Below, piece by piece: positions 1 to 5,032 of a stretch of DNA of 6,266 nucleotides. Made by a program: the position numbers and the translations under genes. Source of the DNA: Bacteroides sp. (lineage in GTDB: Bacteria; Bacteroidota; Bacteroidia; Bacteroidales; Muribaculaceae); assembly GCA_014801655.1 (NCBI GenBank), contig JAAVDT010000003.1, positions 1 through 6,266 of the forward strand. Direction: 5' to 3'. The notes beneath the pieces were generated by a model, which was not told the DNA's origin, did no database searches, and saw only the letters and a program-made list of their open reading frames with translations. Position 1 is the first letter of the stretch. The number at the start of each line of letters is the position of its first letter.

Positions 1-815
1 CGCATCAGCGCAACGGAGCGAATGATTTCATCGTCGCTCAGCGGGGCGGCATTTTCAAGCGGAGTGCCGGAAATCGGGTTCAGGATGTTGACCGGCACCG
101 ACACTGCGCCCGCTTCATGCGCCTCCTTGACCAGCTGCAGGCGCTGACGCAACGTCTCGCCCATGCCGATGATGCCACCCGAGCACACCTGCATGCCGGC
201 GGCCGCAGCCGCAGCAATGGTTTTCAGCTTATCCTCATGGGTGTGGGAGGAGCACAGTTCGGGAAAGAAGTCTGACGACGTTTCCAGATTGCAATGATAG
301 CGGGTGACTCCGGCGTCGGCCAGGGCCTGCATCTCCTCCGGCCCGATCAGCCCCATCGATGCACACAGCTTCAGGCCGGGCACCTCAGAGGCGATACGGC
401 GGAAAATGCGACAGAACGATTCGATCTGTTCCGAGGTGACCCGTCGGCCACTCGTCACCAGCGAGTAGCGCATCACACCGCGCGAGGCGCAGTCGCGCGC
501 CTGACGCAGCGCCTCTTCCTCATCAACGATTTCATATTCGCGCACACCGGTGGCAAAATGGCGCGACTGCGAGCACCATTTGCAATCTTCCGAGCATCTC
601 CCCGAGCGGGCATTGATGATTGAGCAGGTGTCGAGACGGTTGCCGCAACATTGGCTACGAATCATGTCGGCAGCCTCGGTCAGCTCATCCGTTGAGCAGG
701 CAGCGTCGAGAGCCATCGCCTCATCGAGCGACGCCGCAGGGCCACCGCCCACAATGCGCTCGGCCAAAATCATGGCCGCCGAAGCACCGGCCTTTTCTAT
801 ATCATTAGTTTTCAT
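1..815 (-). CDS. bioB: Biotin synthase, 3'-truncated by window edge
   Basis: Radical-SAM enzyme that inserts sulfur into dethiobiotin, the last step of biotin synthesis, in the cytoplasm. The visible 271 residues start MKTNDIEKAG and have no stop before the edge; about 50-80 C-terminal residues should be missing. The radical-SAM cluster motif CSEDCKWC gives C74, C78 and C81, followed by SQS. The strand KLCASMG (C151) and the strand VCSGGIIGMGE (C211) match the two later cluster cysteines of the classical enzyme (C128 and C188 in E. coli). The strand that carries E. coli C97 reads RYSLVTSGR here, so S118 replaces the cysteine. The substrate motif YNHNLDTS reads YHCNLETS, with an extra C175. 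These changes suggest the anaerobe-type enzyme with a different auxiliary cluster. The start is the first ATG after the promoter-like element; the gene is divergent from the rubredoxin gene. Identification as BioB is very secure; the cluster type is inference. Confidence 0.96.
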   Translation of the reverse strand, partial: MKTNDIEKAGASAAMILAERIVGGGPAASLDEAMALDAACSTDELTEAADMIRSQCCGNRLDTCSIINARSGRCSEDCKWCSQSRHFATGVREYEIVDEEEALRQARDCASRGVMRYSLVTSGRRVTSEQIESFCRIFRRIASEVPGLKLCASMGLIGPEEMQALADAGVTRYHCNLETSSDFFPELCSSHTHEDKLKTIAAAAAAGMQVCSGGIIGMGETLRQRLQLVKEAHEAGAVSVPVNILNPISGTPLENAAPLSDDEIIRSVALM

Positions 816-965
816 ATGAAATCAGGGTCAAAATCAATAAATCGGTGAATATACACATCCGCAAAATTACGAAAAAATCGCCACCACCCGAACAAAAAAA
901 TGCCATCCCGCGTTTAACAAGCAAACAAACAAACCTTTAACCCCACACTTAAACGAATAAAGATT
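816..965. other. Divergent intergenic region, bioB / rubredoxin
   Basis: A 150-bp AT-rich gap between two divergent genes. It holds the bioB promoter candidate and a short CAAA tetranucleotide run (about 922-934). I find no TAnnTTTG match serving the rubredoxin gene on the plus strand. No biotin-operator-like palindrome (BirA type) was recognised, and there is no small ORF I would support. Confidence 0.6.
862..869 (-). promoter_or_regulatory. Bacteroidetes-type -7 element for bioB
   Basis: On the minus strand this reads TAATTTTG, an exact match to the TAnnTTTG -7 element. It lies 46 bases before the bioB ATG and would give a leader of about 40 nt. The nearest upstream TTG (positions 893-895) is 23 nt away, longer than the usual 19-21, so the -33 part is weak. 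The call rests on the -7 match and its place in the divergent gap. Confidence 0.5.
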
Positions 966-1130
966 ATGAAAAAATATGTTTGCGACGTATGCGACTGGGT
1001 ATATGACCCCGAAGTAGGTGACCCCGAAAACGGCATCGCCCCCGGCACACCATTTGAAGAACTCCCCGACGATTACACCTGCCCCCTCTGCGGTGTCGGC
1101 AAAGACCAGTTCTCCCCCCTCCCCGACTAA
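966..1130 (+). CDS. Rubredoxin
   Basis: Small cytoplasmic one-iron electron carrier of 54 residues, the normal rubredoxin length. In anaerobes these proteins often pass electrons to oxygen- or peroxide-detoxifying enzymes such as rubrerythrin; the partner here is not shown by the sequence. The two iron knuckles are CDVC (C6, C9) and CPLC (C39, C42). Between them is the family core Y13-D14-P15, [19 protein letters not shown], then GVGKDQF after the second knuckle. Two positions are unusual: the first knuckle is followed by D10-W11 instead of the usual Gly-Tyr, and the common Trp in the PDDW segment is Tyr37. The start is preceded only by A-rich AATAAAGATT, typical of Bacteroidetes. The gene is monocistronic, with a terminator right behind it. 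Confidence 0.96.
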   Translation: MKKYVCDVCDWVYDPEVGDPENGIAPGTPFEELPDDYTCPLCGVGKDQFSPLPD

Positions 1131-1156
1131 ATTCCCCTCACTTCCAAATATTAAAG

Positions 1157-1188
1157 CGGCCATGATTGAATCATGGCCGTATTTTTTA
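1157..1188 (+). terminator. Intrinsic terminator of the rubredoxin gene
   Basis: A perfect inverted repeat with arms CGGCCATGATT / AATCATGGCCG around a single G, in practice a 9-bp stem with a 5-nt loop, followed by TATTTTTT. It starts 26 bp after the rubredoxin stop. The T-run ends directly at the palindromic element. On the other strand the stem is followed only by CTTTAATATTT, so it is weaker for leftward transcripts, though the A-run before it means it could act both ways. Confidence 0.9.
1186..1188. repeat. Left copy of presumed TTA target duplication
   Basis: TTA at the end of the rubredoxin terminator T-run, directly before the left end of the palindromic element. Three bases alone could match by chance; support comes from exact placement against the perfect 19-bp inverted repeats. 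Confidence 0.5.
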
Positions 1189-1382
1189 GAGTGTGTTTAC
1201 TTTTAAATGATTTTAGCACAAAGAGAGATTTTGGAGTGATTTTTCAAAATTGAAGAAGGAGAAATGCGGGCATTGCGACTGATGAAAGTTTGAAAAAGCG
1301 CCCAAAAGATTCTTTGTGATGAAATCAAAAATTATAATACACACTCTTCATTTATTAATTTGGTTTAAAAGTAAACACACTC
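1189..1382. mobile_element. Probable 194-bp MITE (palindromic, non-coding)
   Basis: The ends are 19-bp perfect inverted repeats, GAGTGTGTTTACTTTTAAA at 1189-1207 and its complement at 1364-1382. The trinucleotide TTA sits on both outer sides (1186-1188 and 1383-1385), as expected for a 3-bp target duplication. Inside, the left half (to about 1255) is an imperfect inverted copy of about 1280-1346: GATTTTAGCACAAAG pairs with a region whose complement reads GATTTCATCACAAAG, and TTTTTCAAA recurs on both sides. The centre is AATGCGGGCATT. No ORF of any size is inside, so a transposase would have to be supplied in trans. Three-bp TNA duplications are typical of the IS1031 group of the IS5 family, a possible parent; that link is inference. 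The right end carries a second, older-looking terminus ending at 1346. Confidence 0.75.
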
Positions 1383-1385
1383 TTA
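1383..1385. repeat. Right copy of presumed TTA duplication, also the thiN stop codon
   Basis: TTA directly after the right end of the palindromic element. Read on the minus strand it is the TAA stop of the thiamine pyrophosphokinase gene, so the insertion would have left the protein unchanged. Confidence 0.5.
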
Positions 1386-2012
1386 TGGATAGGCGATGAA
1401 GATGAGATAGGGGCCGGAGGCGTGGATGCGGAAAGTGGGGGCGATGGTTTCGTTTAGTGTGCCCTGCCACCAGGATGTGAAGTCGCGCAGCGGGTAGCGC
1501 AGACCTTCGGCACTCAGGCCGGTGGCTCCGAAGTTGAAGATTGACACCTGTGTGCCCGCAGGGCAATGAAACTCCTGAGTGTCGCGGGCGGGGATGAAGA
1601 CGCCGAAATCGGTGTAGGACCGCGCATGGATGCCACGCGAGAGATAGTCGACCAGCAGCGAGATGTTGCCTATGGTGTGGTCTTCGCGCAGACCCGTTGC
1701 GCCGAGTATCGCTATTTCCCTGACTCCCTTCGAAGCGAGATAACTGACCGCTTTTGTCTGGTCGTTGGTCTCCTGGTCGGGGTTGCGTCGCACGATTGAA
1801 CCATAGTCGCGAAGCAGCTGCGGGGAGAGCGAATCGCAGTCGCCCACGATGCGCCAGGGTCGGCCACCGGCAGCTATGAAGCGGTTTGCCGCTCCGTCGC
1901 AGCACACAATGCGAGTCTGATGCTCAAGCCATTGCAGCGCCAGTGGATTCTCGGGAAAGGAGCCCGCATCTATTATCACCGCCTCCGGGCGGAAGTCATT
2001 TATGGTGTTCAT
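1383..2012 (-). CDS. Thiamine pyrophosphokinase (ThiN/TPK family)
   Basis: Transfers pyrophosphate from ATP to thiamine, making the cofactor thiamine diphosphate and trapping imported vitamin in the cytoplasm. The protein has 209 residues, normal for the bacterial family. Visible motifs are CDGAAN (38-43), GDCDSL (57-62), the acidic DQETNDQTKA (79-88), and GATGLREDHTIGNI (104-117), which matches the family's G-x-x-G-x-R-x-D-H-x-x-x-N signature. Its ATG overlaps the TGA of the transporter gene upstream (ATGA), so the two are probably translationally coupled. The same transporter-kinase pairing is known from thiamine salvage loci of Bacteroides, where the kinase gene has been called tnr3. The stop codon lies at the edge of the palindromic element. 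Family and reaction are very secure. Confidence 0.95.
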   Translation of the reverse strand: MNTINDFRPEAVIIDAGSFPENPLALQWLEHQTRIVCCDGAANRFIAAGGRPWRIVGDCDSLSPQLLRDYGSIVRRNPDQETNDQTKAVSYLASKGVREIAILGATGLREDHTIGNISLLVDYLSRGIHARSYTDFGVFIPARDTQEFHCPAGTQVSIFNFGATGLSAEGLRYPLRDFTSWWQGTLNETIAPTFRIHASGPYLIFIAYP

Positions 2013-2611
2013 TGCTTTGTGAGAGTTTGTTTCATCATCTGCTGCCAGCGACGATAGCCCAGAGCAGCCACCACGGCATAGAGCAGATAGAGTCCGGCCG
2101 TAAAGTCAAGCCCTTTGTAGAGATAGAGCGCGGCGCAGCCGAGGTCGGCCACAATCCACACGAGCCACTGCTCGAGATATTTGCGCGCCAGCATCCACAT
2201 GGCCATGATGCTCAGCGCCGTTGTCAGCGCGTCGGCCCAAGGCACGGTGGAGTTGGTCAGCCGGCTCAATATCAAGCCGATGACCAGAAAGACAGCCGCA
2301 CCAACGGCCATCATCGGCAGCCACACCCGCCGGGGAGTGCGGGTGATTCCGGCTCCGGCATTAGCCTCCGGGGCGGAGAGTTGATGGAGGCGGGCGCTGC
2401 GGAGCCACGCCCAAAGACCGTAGACCGACGCGAGAATGTAGTAGACACTGATGCCGAAATCGGCATAAAGTCCTGCCCGATAATAGACAACGAGATAGAT
2501 GGCGGGCATAGCGATGCTCACCACCCACAGCCACGCGCTTGCCCTATACTCCAGCCAGAGATAGAGCAGCCCCAGAGCCGTACCCGCTATTTCAAGTATG
2601 TCGAAGTGCAT
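2009..2611 (-). CDS. pnuT: PnuC/PnuT-family transporter, probably for thiamine
   Basis: Inner-membrane facilitator of the PnuC family, which moves unphosphorylated vitamins (nicotinamide riboside, thiamine, riboflavin) and depends on a cytoplasmic kinase to trap them. The 200 residues form about seven hydrophobic helices. Family marks include YLWLEYRASAWLWVV near the N-terminus, VYYILASVYGLWAWL (56-70), and a C-terminal half with WLVWIVADLGCAALYLYKGL then GYRRW. No signal peptide is present, as expected. The thiamine assignment is inferred from the 4-bp overlap with thiamine pyrophosphokinase, not from recognised substrate residues; nicotinamide riboside would be the alternative. The gap to the HD-domain gene upstream is 33 bp with no promoter or TPP riboswitch that I can see, so it is probably co-transcribed with that gene. 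Confidence 0.88.
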   Translation of the reverse strand: MHFDILEIAGTALGLLYLWLEYRASAWLWVVSIAMPAIYLVVYYRAGLYADFGISVYYILASVYGLWAWLRSARLHQLSAPEANAGAGITRTPRRVWLPMMAVGAAVFLVIGLILSRLTNSTVPWADALTTALSIMAMWMLARKYLEQWLVWIVADLGCAALYLYKGLDFTAGLYLLYAVVAALGYRRWQQMMKQTLTKQ

Positions 2612-2644
2612 CAGAGGACAGTCGTTTTCTTATAGAAACAACCG

Positions 2645-3262
2645 TCAGCCATTGATTGTTGCCGGCGGACGCTCGGTAAACTTCGAGGCTATGGTGTCGG
2701 CAAGCTGAATGAGAGTCACCAGCGGATAGCGATTTTCGGCGGCACGGAAATACTGACGCTCTTCGCTGTCGGCCTGATTGACGCTCCAAGCTCCCATGTG
2801 CCAGCGTATCGCACAGATTTCGGCATCGGTCAGTCCGAGGCCCATCTGCAGAAGCATCACTACGGATTTTTCGCCGTGGCCAATCGGGAGCGAACCGGGA
2901 GTGGTGCCGAATTCGGCCTGCCCGAACTCAGTGTGGGCGGCGCGTTTGCGCACATAGATGTCGGCCTTGCACATATCGTGCAGCAGACTGGCCACTATGA
3001 TACTCTCATCGCTGACCTTTTCGAAAATGTCGGGTCGCGACACCATCAGCACCTTCTTCAGCTCCAGCGCCGCCTCGCAGACATTGAGCGAATGACACAT
3101 CAGTCCGCCCTCAAAGCAAAGATGGTTTTTCATCGAAGCCGGCGCCGTGAAATAGCCCGAGCGCTCCAGCTCCTCAAGAAAATAGTCCATATCCTCAATG
3201 CCGGTCGACCGCAGCAGCTCCACCACCCGGTCCTTGACCTTCTTCAATTCATCTTTATCCAT
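2645..3262 (-). CDS. HD-domain phosphohydrolase, substrate unknown
   Basis: Predicted soluble metal-dependent phosphohydrolase of 205 residues. An N-terminal helical stretch (1-45) is followed by an HD domain with all expected metal ligands: H57 (in LMCHS), H95-D96 (in LLHDMCK), H129 (in GHGEKS), H155 (in IRWHMG) and D189 (in QLADTIAS). H110 and H47 are extra histidines nearby. The set resembles HD domains of nucleotidases and of YhaM-type 3'-5' exonucleases, but there is no RNA-binding OB domain, so a small phosphorylated metabolite is more likely. The start MDKDELKKVKDRV is the first ATG after a weak promoter-like site. It is the first gene of the probable cluster with the transporter and thiamine pyrophosphokinase; whether it acts on thiamine phosphates or is unrelated cannot be told. 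Confidence 0.88.
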   Translation of the reverse strand: MDKDELKKVKDRVVELLRSTGIEDMDYFLEELERSGYFTAPASMKNHLCFEGGLMCHSLNVCEAALELKKVLMVSRPDIFEKVSDESIIVASLLHDMCKADIYVRKRAAHTEFGQAEFGTTPGSLPIGHGEKSVVMLLQMGLGLTDAEICAIRWHMGAWSVNQADSEERQYFRAAENRYPLVTLIQLADTIASKFTERPPATING

Positions 3263-3279
3263 TATGTTATTTCAATTTT

Positions 3280-3309
3280 AAAAATTACAGATATTCATAG
3301 TCCGGCCAA
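3280..3309 (-). promoter_or_regulatory. Weak sigma-ABfr-like promoter before the HD gene
   Basis: On the minus strand there is TTG (from 3309), a 19-nt spacer, then TAATTTTT (3287 to 3280), which differs from TAnnTTTG only in the final base. It would start RNA about 10 nt before the ATG. It lies in the only gap upstream of the three-gene cluster, which makes it the best candidate for driving HD gene, transporter and kinase. No TPP riboswitch fits in this 65-bp gap. Confidence 0.35.
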
Positions 3310-3323
3310 CAGATCGTAGCCGG
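3302..3323 (-). terminator. Short hairpin after the ATPase gene, weak terminator candidate
   Basis: Arms CCGGC / GCCGG are separated by 12 nt, just behind the ATPase stop codon. On the minus strand the stem is followed by ACTATGAATA and only later by a T-run, so it is not a standard intrinsic terminator. It overlaps the -33 part of the presumed promoter for the next gene. Confidence 0.25.
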
Positions 3324-3327
3324 TCAT

Positions 3328-4599
3328 TTATACAGTTTCTGAGAGCAACCATTGAGCTAAGGGGATGACTTTGATTGTCAGGCCGGGAGTTTCAATGGTT
3401 CGCTGTTCTGAATATGTTATTATCTCAGCCTCGGCCAGTCCGTAGAGCTGATGAAAGGTTGTCAATGCCTTGACTTCCCGTTCCAAAGTTGCAGAATCGT
3501 TCACACTGAAACAGGCCTGAATCCCTTTGCGACGTTCGGGCAGATAGAAATCAAGCTCCACCTCTTTATTATAATAGTAGACCTTTTCGCTGTCGCTTTC
3601 GCGGCTTTTGCGATAGAGGGTCAGCGCGCAGAGGTTTTCCATCAAGGATGTATCGCTGTCGGTCAGAAAGATGTTAAGCAGACCATTGTCAACGAAATAA
3701 TGTTTTTTTGTTGACGCTTTTTCAACAAATTTCGATGCATAATTTTCGAGTGTGAATAGCAGACAGGCGTCGATACACAGCTTCACATAGTCTTGAATCG
3801 AGGCCACATTGGTTGCCACGCCGGTTGCCTTGACGATGTTGGCCAGCCTGTTATATGAAGTTGGAGTCTTTATGTTCTCGGCAAGACGACGTATAGCCAG
3901 GCGCAGAGCAAGTTCGTTTCTGATGCCGTTGCGACTGATGATATCGCCAAGAATTATTTTTTCATATAACTCATTGAGCCATTGACGCTTGTTTTTAAAC
4001 AAAATCAACTCCGGGAATCCCCCCCACTGAAAGTATGACGACAGCAAGCGGTCAACGGCTCCTTTCGTCTCGCTATATATCCAGGTTTTGTCGACCGTCA
4101 CTCCATTGGCTTCGAGATACTCGCAAAACGAATAGGGCATGACATATTGCTCGACATATCTCGCGCCGAGAGTTGTGGCAATGTCACGACTCAGCATTTT
4201 AGCATTGCTTCCGGTAATATAGACCATATATTTCTGATTAGCAAGTCGTCGGGCAAAATGTTCCCAACCTTCAACGTTCTGAATTTCGTCGAGAAATAAA
4301 ATCGGCCGAAAATCAAACAGCGATGCATAGGCCTGAAGAATTTTATCAAGGTCGGCAGCGGTCATGCCAATTAGGCGCTCATCATCGAAGTTGACAAACA
4401 GCATCTCTCTGACATCATGCCCCTGCGCCATAAGTTGCTGAGCCTGAAGATAGAGCATATAGGATTTCCCGGCCTGCCGTATTCCGACAAACACATAGCG
4501 GGCGTGCTCCTCCAACGTATATCTCCTCGGTTGCAGCGTGAGCTCCCGAAGCAGCTCCTGACCCTGAACGATTATTGATTTTAAGACTTCTGTAAACAT
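3328..4599 (-). CDS. AAA ATPase with DUF4143-type C-terminal region
   Basis: Predicted cytoplasmic ATPase of unknown biological role. The AAA domain (about 30-200) has Walker A GIRQAGKS (39-46), Walker B ILFLDE (100-105) and a sensor-1-like TGSN (129-132). The C-terminal part matches the DUF4143 layout, ending in a degenerate PD-(D/E)xK-like fold: ELDFYLP (348-354), then GIQACFS, where the catalytic E-x-K is replaced by Gln, so nuclease activity is unlikely. I place the start at MFTEVLKS, giving 423 residues. A start 66 bases further up (codon at 4665) is open but would lie upstream of the promoter, and its 22 extra residues match nothing in the family. Base composition is visibly more AT-rich than in the flanking genes, suggesting acquisition. 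Such genes are common, often as paralogs, in Bacteroidales; the family's job is not established. Confidence 0.88.
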   Translation of the reverse strand: MFTEVLKSIIVQGQELLRELTLQPRRYTLEEHARYVFVGIRQAGKSYMLYLQAQQLMAQGHDVREMLFVNFDDERLIGMTAADLDKILQAYASLFDFRPILFLDEIQNVEGWEHFARRLANQKYMVYITGSNAKMLSRDIATTLGARYVEQYVMPYSFCEYLEANGVTVDKTWIYSETKGAVDRLLSSYFQWGGFPELILFKNKRQWLNELYEKIILGDIISRNGIRNELALRLAIRRLAENIKTPTSYNRLANIVKATGVATNVASIQDYVKLCIDACLLFTLENYASKFVEKASTKKHYFVDNGLLNIFLTDSDTSLMENLCALTLYRKSRESDSEKVYYYNKEVELDFYLPERRKGIQACFSVNDSATLEREVKALTTFHQLYGLAEAEIITYSEQRTIETPGLTIKVIPLAQWLLSETV

Positions 4600-4605
4600 A
4601 ATTTG

Positions 4606-4630
4606 CGTTATATCTGCTGCAAATATAACG
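4606..4630. promoter_or_regulatory. 8-bp palindrome over the ATPase -7 element (operator candidate)
   Basis: Perfect inverted repeat CGTTATAT / ATATAACG with a 9-nt spacer. It covers the -7 element, the likely RNA start and the 5' leader of the ATPase gene. The position fits a repressor operator or a 5' RNA hairpin; no regulator gene is beside it. Confidence 0.45.
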
Positions 4631-4650
4631 TATTCATTGTTTCTCTGCAA
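4620..4650 (-). promoter_or_regulatory. Sigma-ABfr promoter of the ATPase gene
   Basis: On the minus strand TTG (4650-4648), a 20-nt spacer and TATATTTG (4627-4620) match the Bacteroidetes -33 and -7 elements exactly. RNA should start near 4613, about 13 nt before the ATG at 4599. This is the best promoter in the window and decides the start codon of the ATPase. Confidence 0.78.
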
Positions 4651-4661
4651 TAAATCGCCCC

Positions 4662-4722
4662 GCAAATTTAAATTAGTAATAAATAAAAACAGCGCAAAGT
4701 TTAAATTACTAATAAATAAAAA
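4662..4722. repeat. Two AT-rich direct repeats upstream of the ATPase promoter
   Basis: Two near-identical units of 28 and 29 bp (4662-4689 and 4694-4722), each GCAAA, then TTTAAATTA, then a G or C, then TAATAAATAAAAA. They differ by one inserted G and one G/C change and are separated by 4 bp. They lie just upstream of the -33 element and may be binding sites or an UP-like region. Confidence 0.7.
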
Positions 4723-4742
4723 TGGCGATTTTTATTCATTAG
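4709..4742. repeat. AT-rich inverted repeat, 15-bp arms
   Basis: Arms CTAATAAATAAAAAT and ATTTTTATTCATTAG pair at 14 of 15 positions around GGCG. The left arm is the tail of the second direct repeat, so the motif occurs three times, the last one inverted. It could be a hairpin or an extended protein-binding site. As a terminator it would be unusual, having almost no GC in the stem. Confidence 0.65.
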
Positions 4743-5032
4743 CAATCATAATCATTCGAGCCATACGGGTATCATCTGCCGTTCACGGCAGATAAACTCA
4801 ACATCCAGCGGATAAAACTCTACTCTCTAAACTCTCTGTTCTCTATCAGGGGTTCCGCGAGTTCGTGCCCGGAGAGCGAAGCGACTCCCCGCGCGTTCAA
4901 AGTCAAGCGAATAAAAAAATAAAAGGTCCGCGTCTGTTCCGCTCCGTTCAGTAATTGAGGCGCAAGCCGACAAAAAAGTTCCGTAGGTTTTCAAATCCCT
5001 AAGTTCCAACCTCTAAACTCTTTACACTACTC
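4743..5032. other. 290-bp intergenic region, possible dispersed repeat
   Basis: Gap between the ATPase control region and the MFS gene stop. It holds the 9-bp inverted repeat, an 11-bp direct repeat CTCTAAACTCT at 4825-4835 and 5011-5021, and between these copies a segment with sharp swings in composition (GC-rich near 4850-4895, A-rich near 4910-4925). A 60-codon minus-strand ORF (4827-5009) fills the segment between the repeats. I see no ribosome-binding context, promoter or known domain for it, and its Arg-rich tail (RARTRGTPDREQRV) looks like read-through of non-coding DNA. I therefore do not call it a gene. Confidence 0.45.
4774..4793. repeat. Perfect inverted repeat, 9-bp arms
   Basis: ATCTGCCGT, TC, ACGGCAGAT forms a tight GC-containing hairpin. 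No T-run follows it on either strand, so it is not a standard terminator. It may still end MFS-gene transcripts coming from the right, or be a regulator site. Confidence 0.5.

Noticed and set aside
294..819. Three plus-strand ORFs of 62-109 codons
   Set aside because: All are antisense to bioB, which is certain from its cluster and substrate motifs.
922..934. CAAA tetranucleotide run as a phase-variation tract
   Set aside because: Only three units, not located in a coding start or between promoter elements; too short to be convincing.
975..982. TATGTTTG on the plus strand, matching TAnnTTTG
   Set aside because: It is inside the rubredoxin coding sequence (codons for Y-V-C), has no TTG at the right distance and would start RNA after the ATG.
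867..1163. 98-codon minus-strand ORF
   Set aside because: It lies antisense over the rubredoxin gene, whose cysteine knuckles and terminator are unmistakable; no family recognised in the antisense frame.
1189..1382. Palindromic region as a CRISPR repeat, attC site or simple terminator
   Set aside because: There is no repeat-spacer periodicity, no integrase-type core site, and the perfect outer repeats are 156 bp apart with TTA on both sides, which fits a MITE better.
1348..1905. 185-codon minus-strand ORF reaching into the palindromic element
   Set aside because: Out of frame with the kinase gene that carries all family motifs; the extension into the element is accidental.
1886..2635. 249-codon plus-strand ORF
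   Set aside because: Antisense shadow of the transporter and the start of the kinase gene; the His/Pro/Arg-rich translation has no recognisable domain.
2798..3319. 173-codon plus-strand ORF
   Set aside because: Antisense shadow of the HD-domain gene, which has all metal ligands in its own frame.
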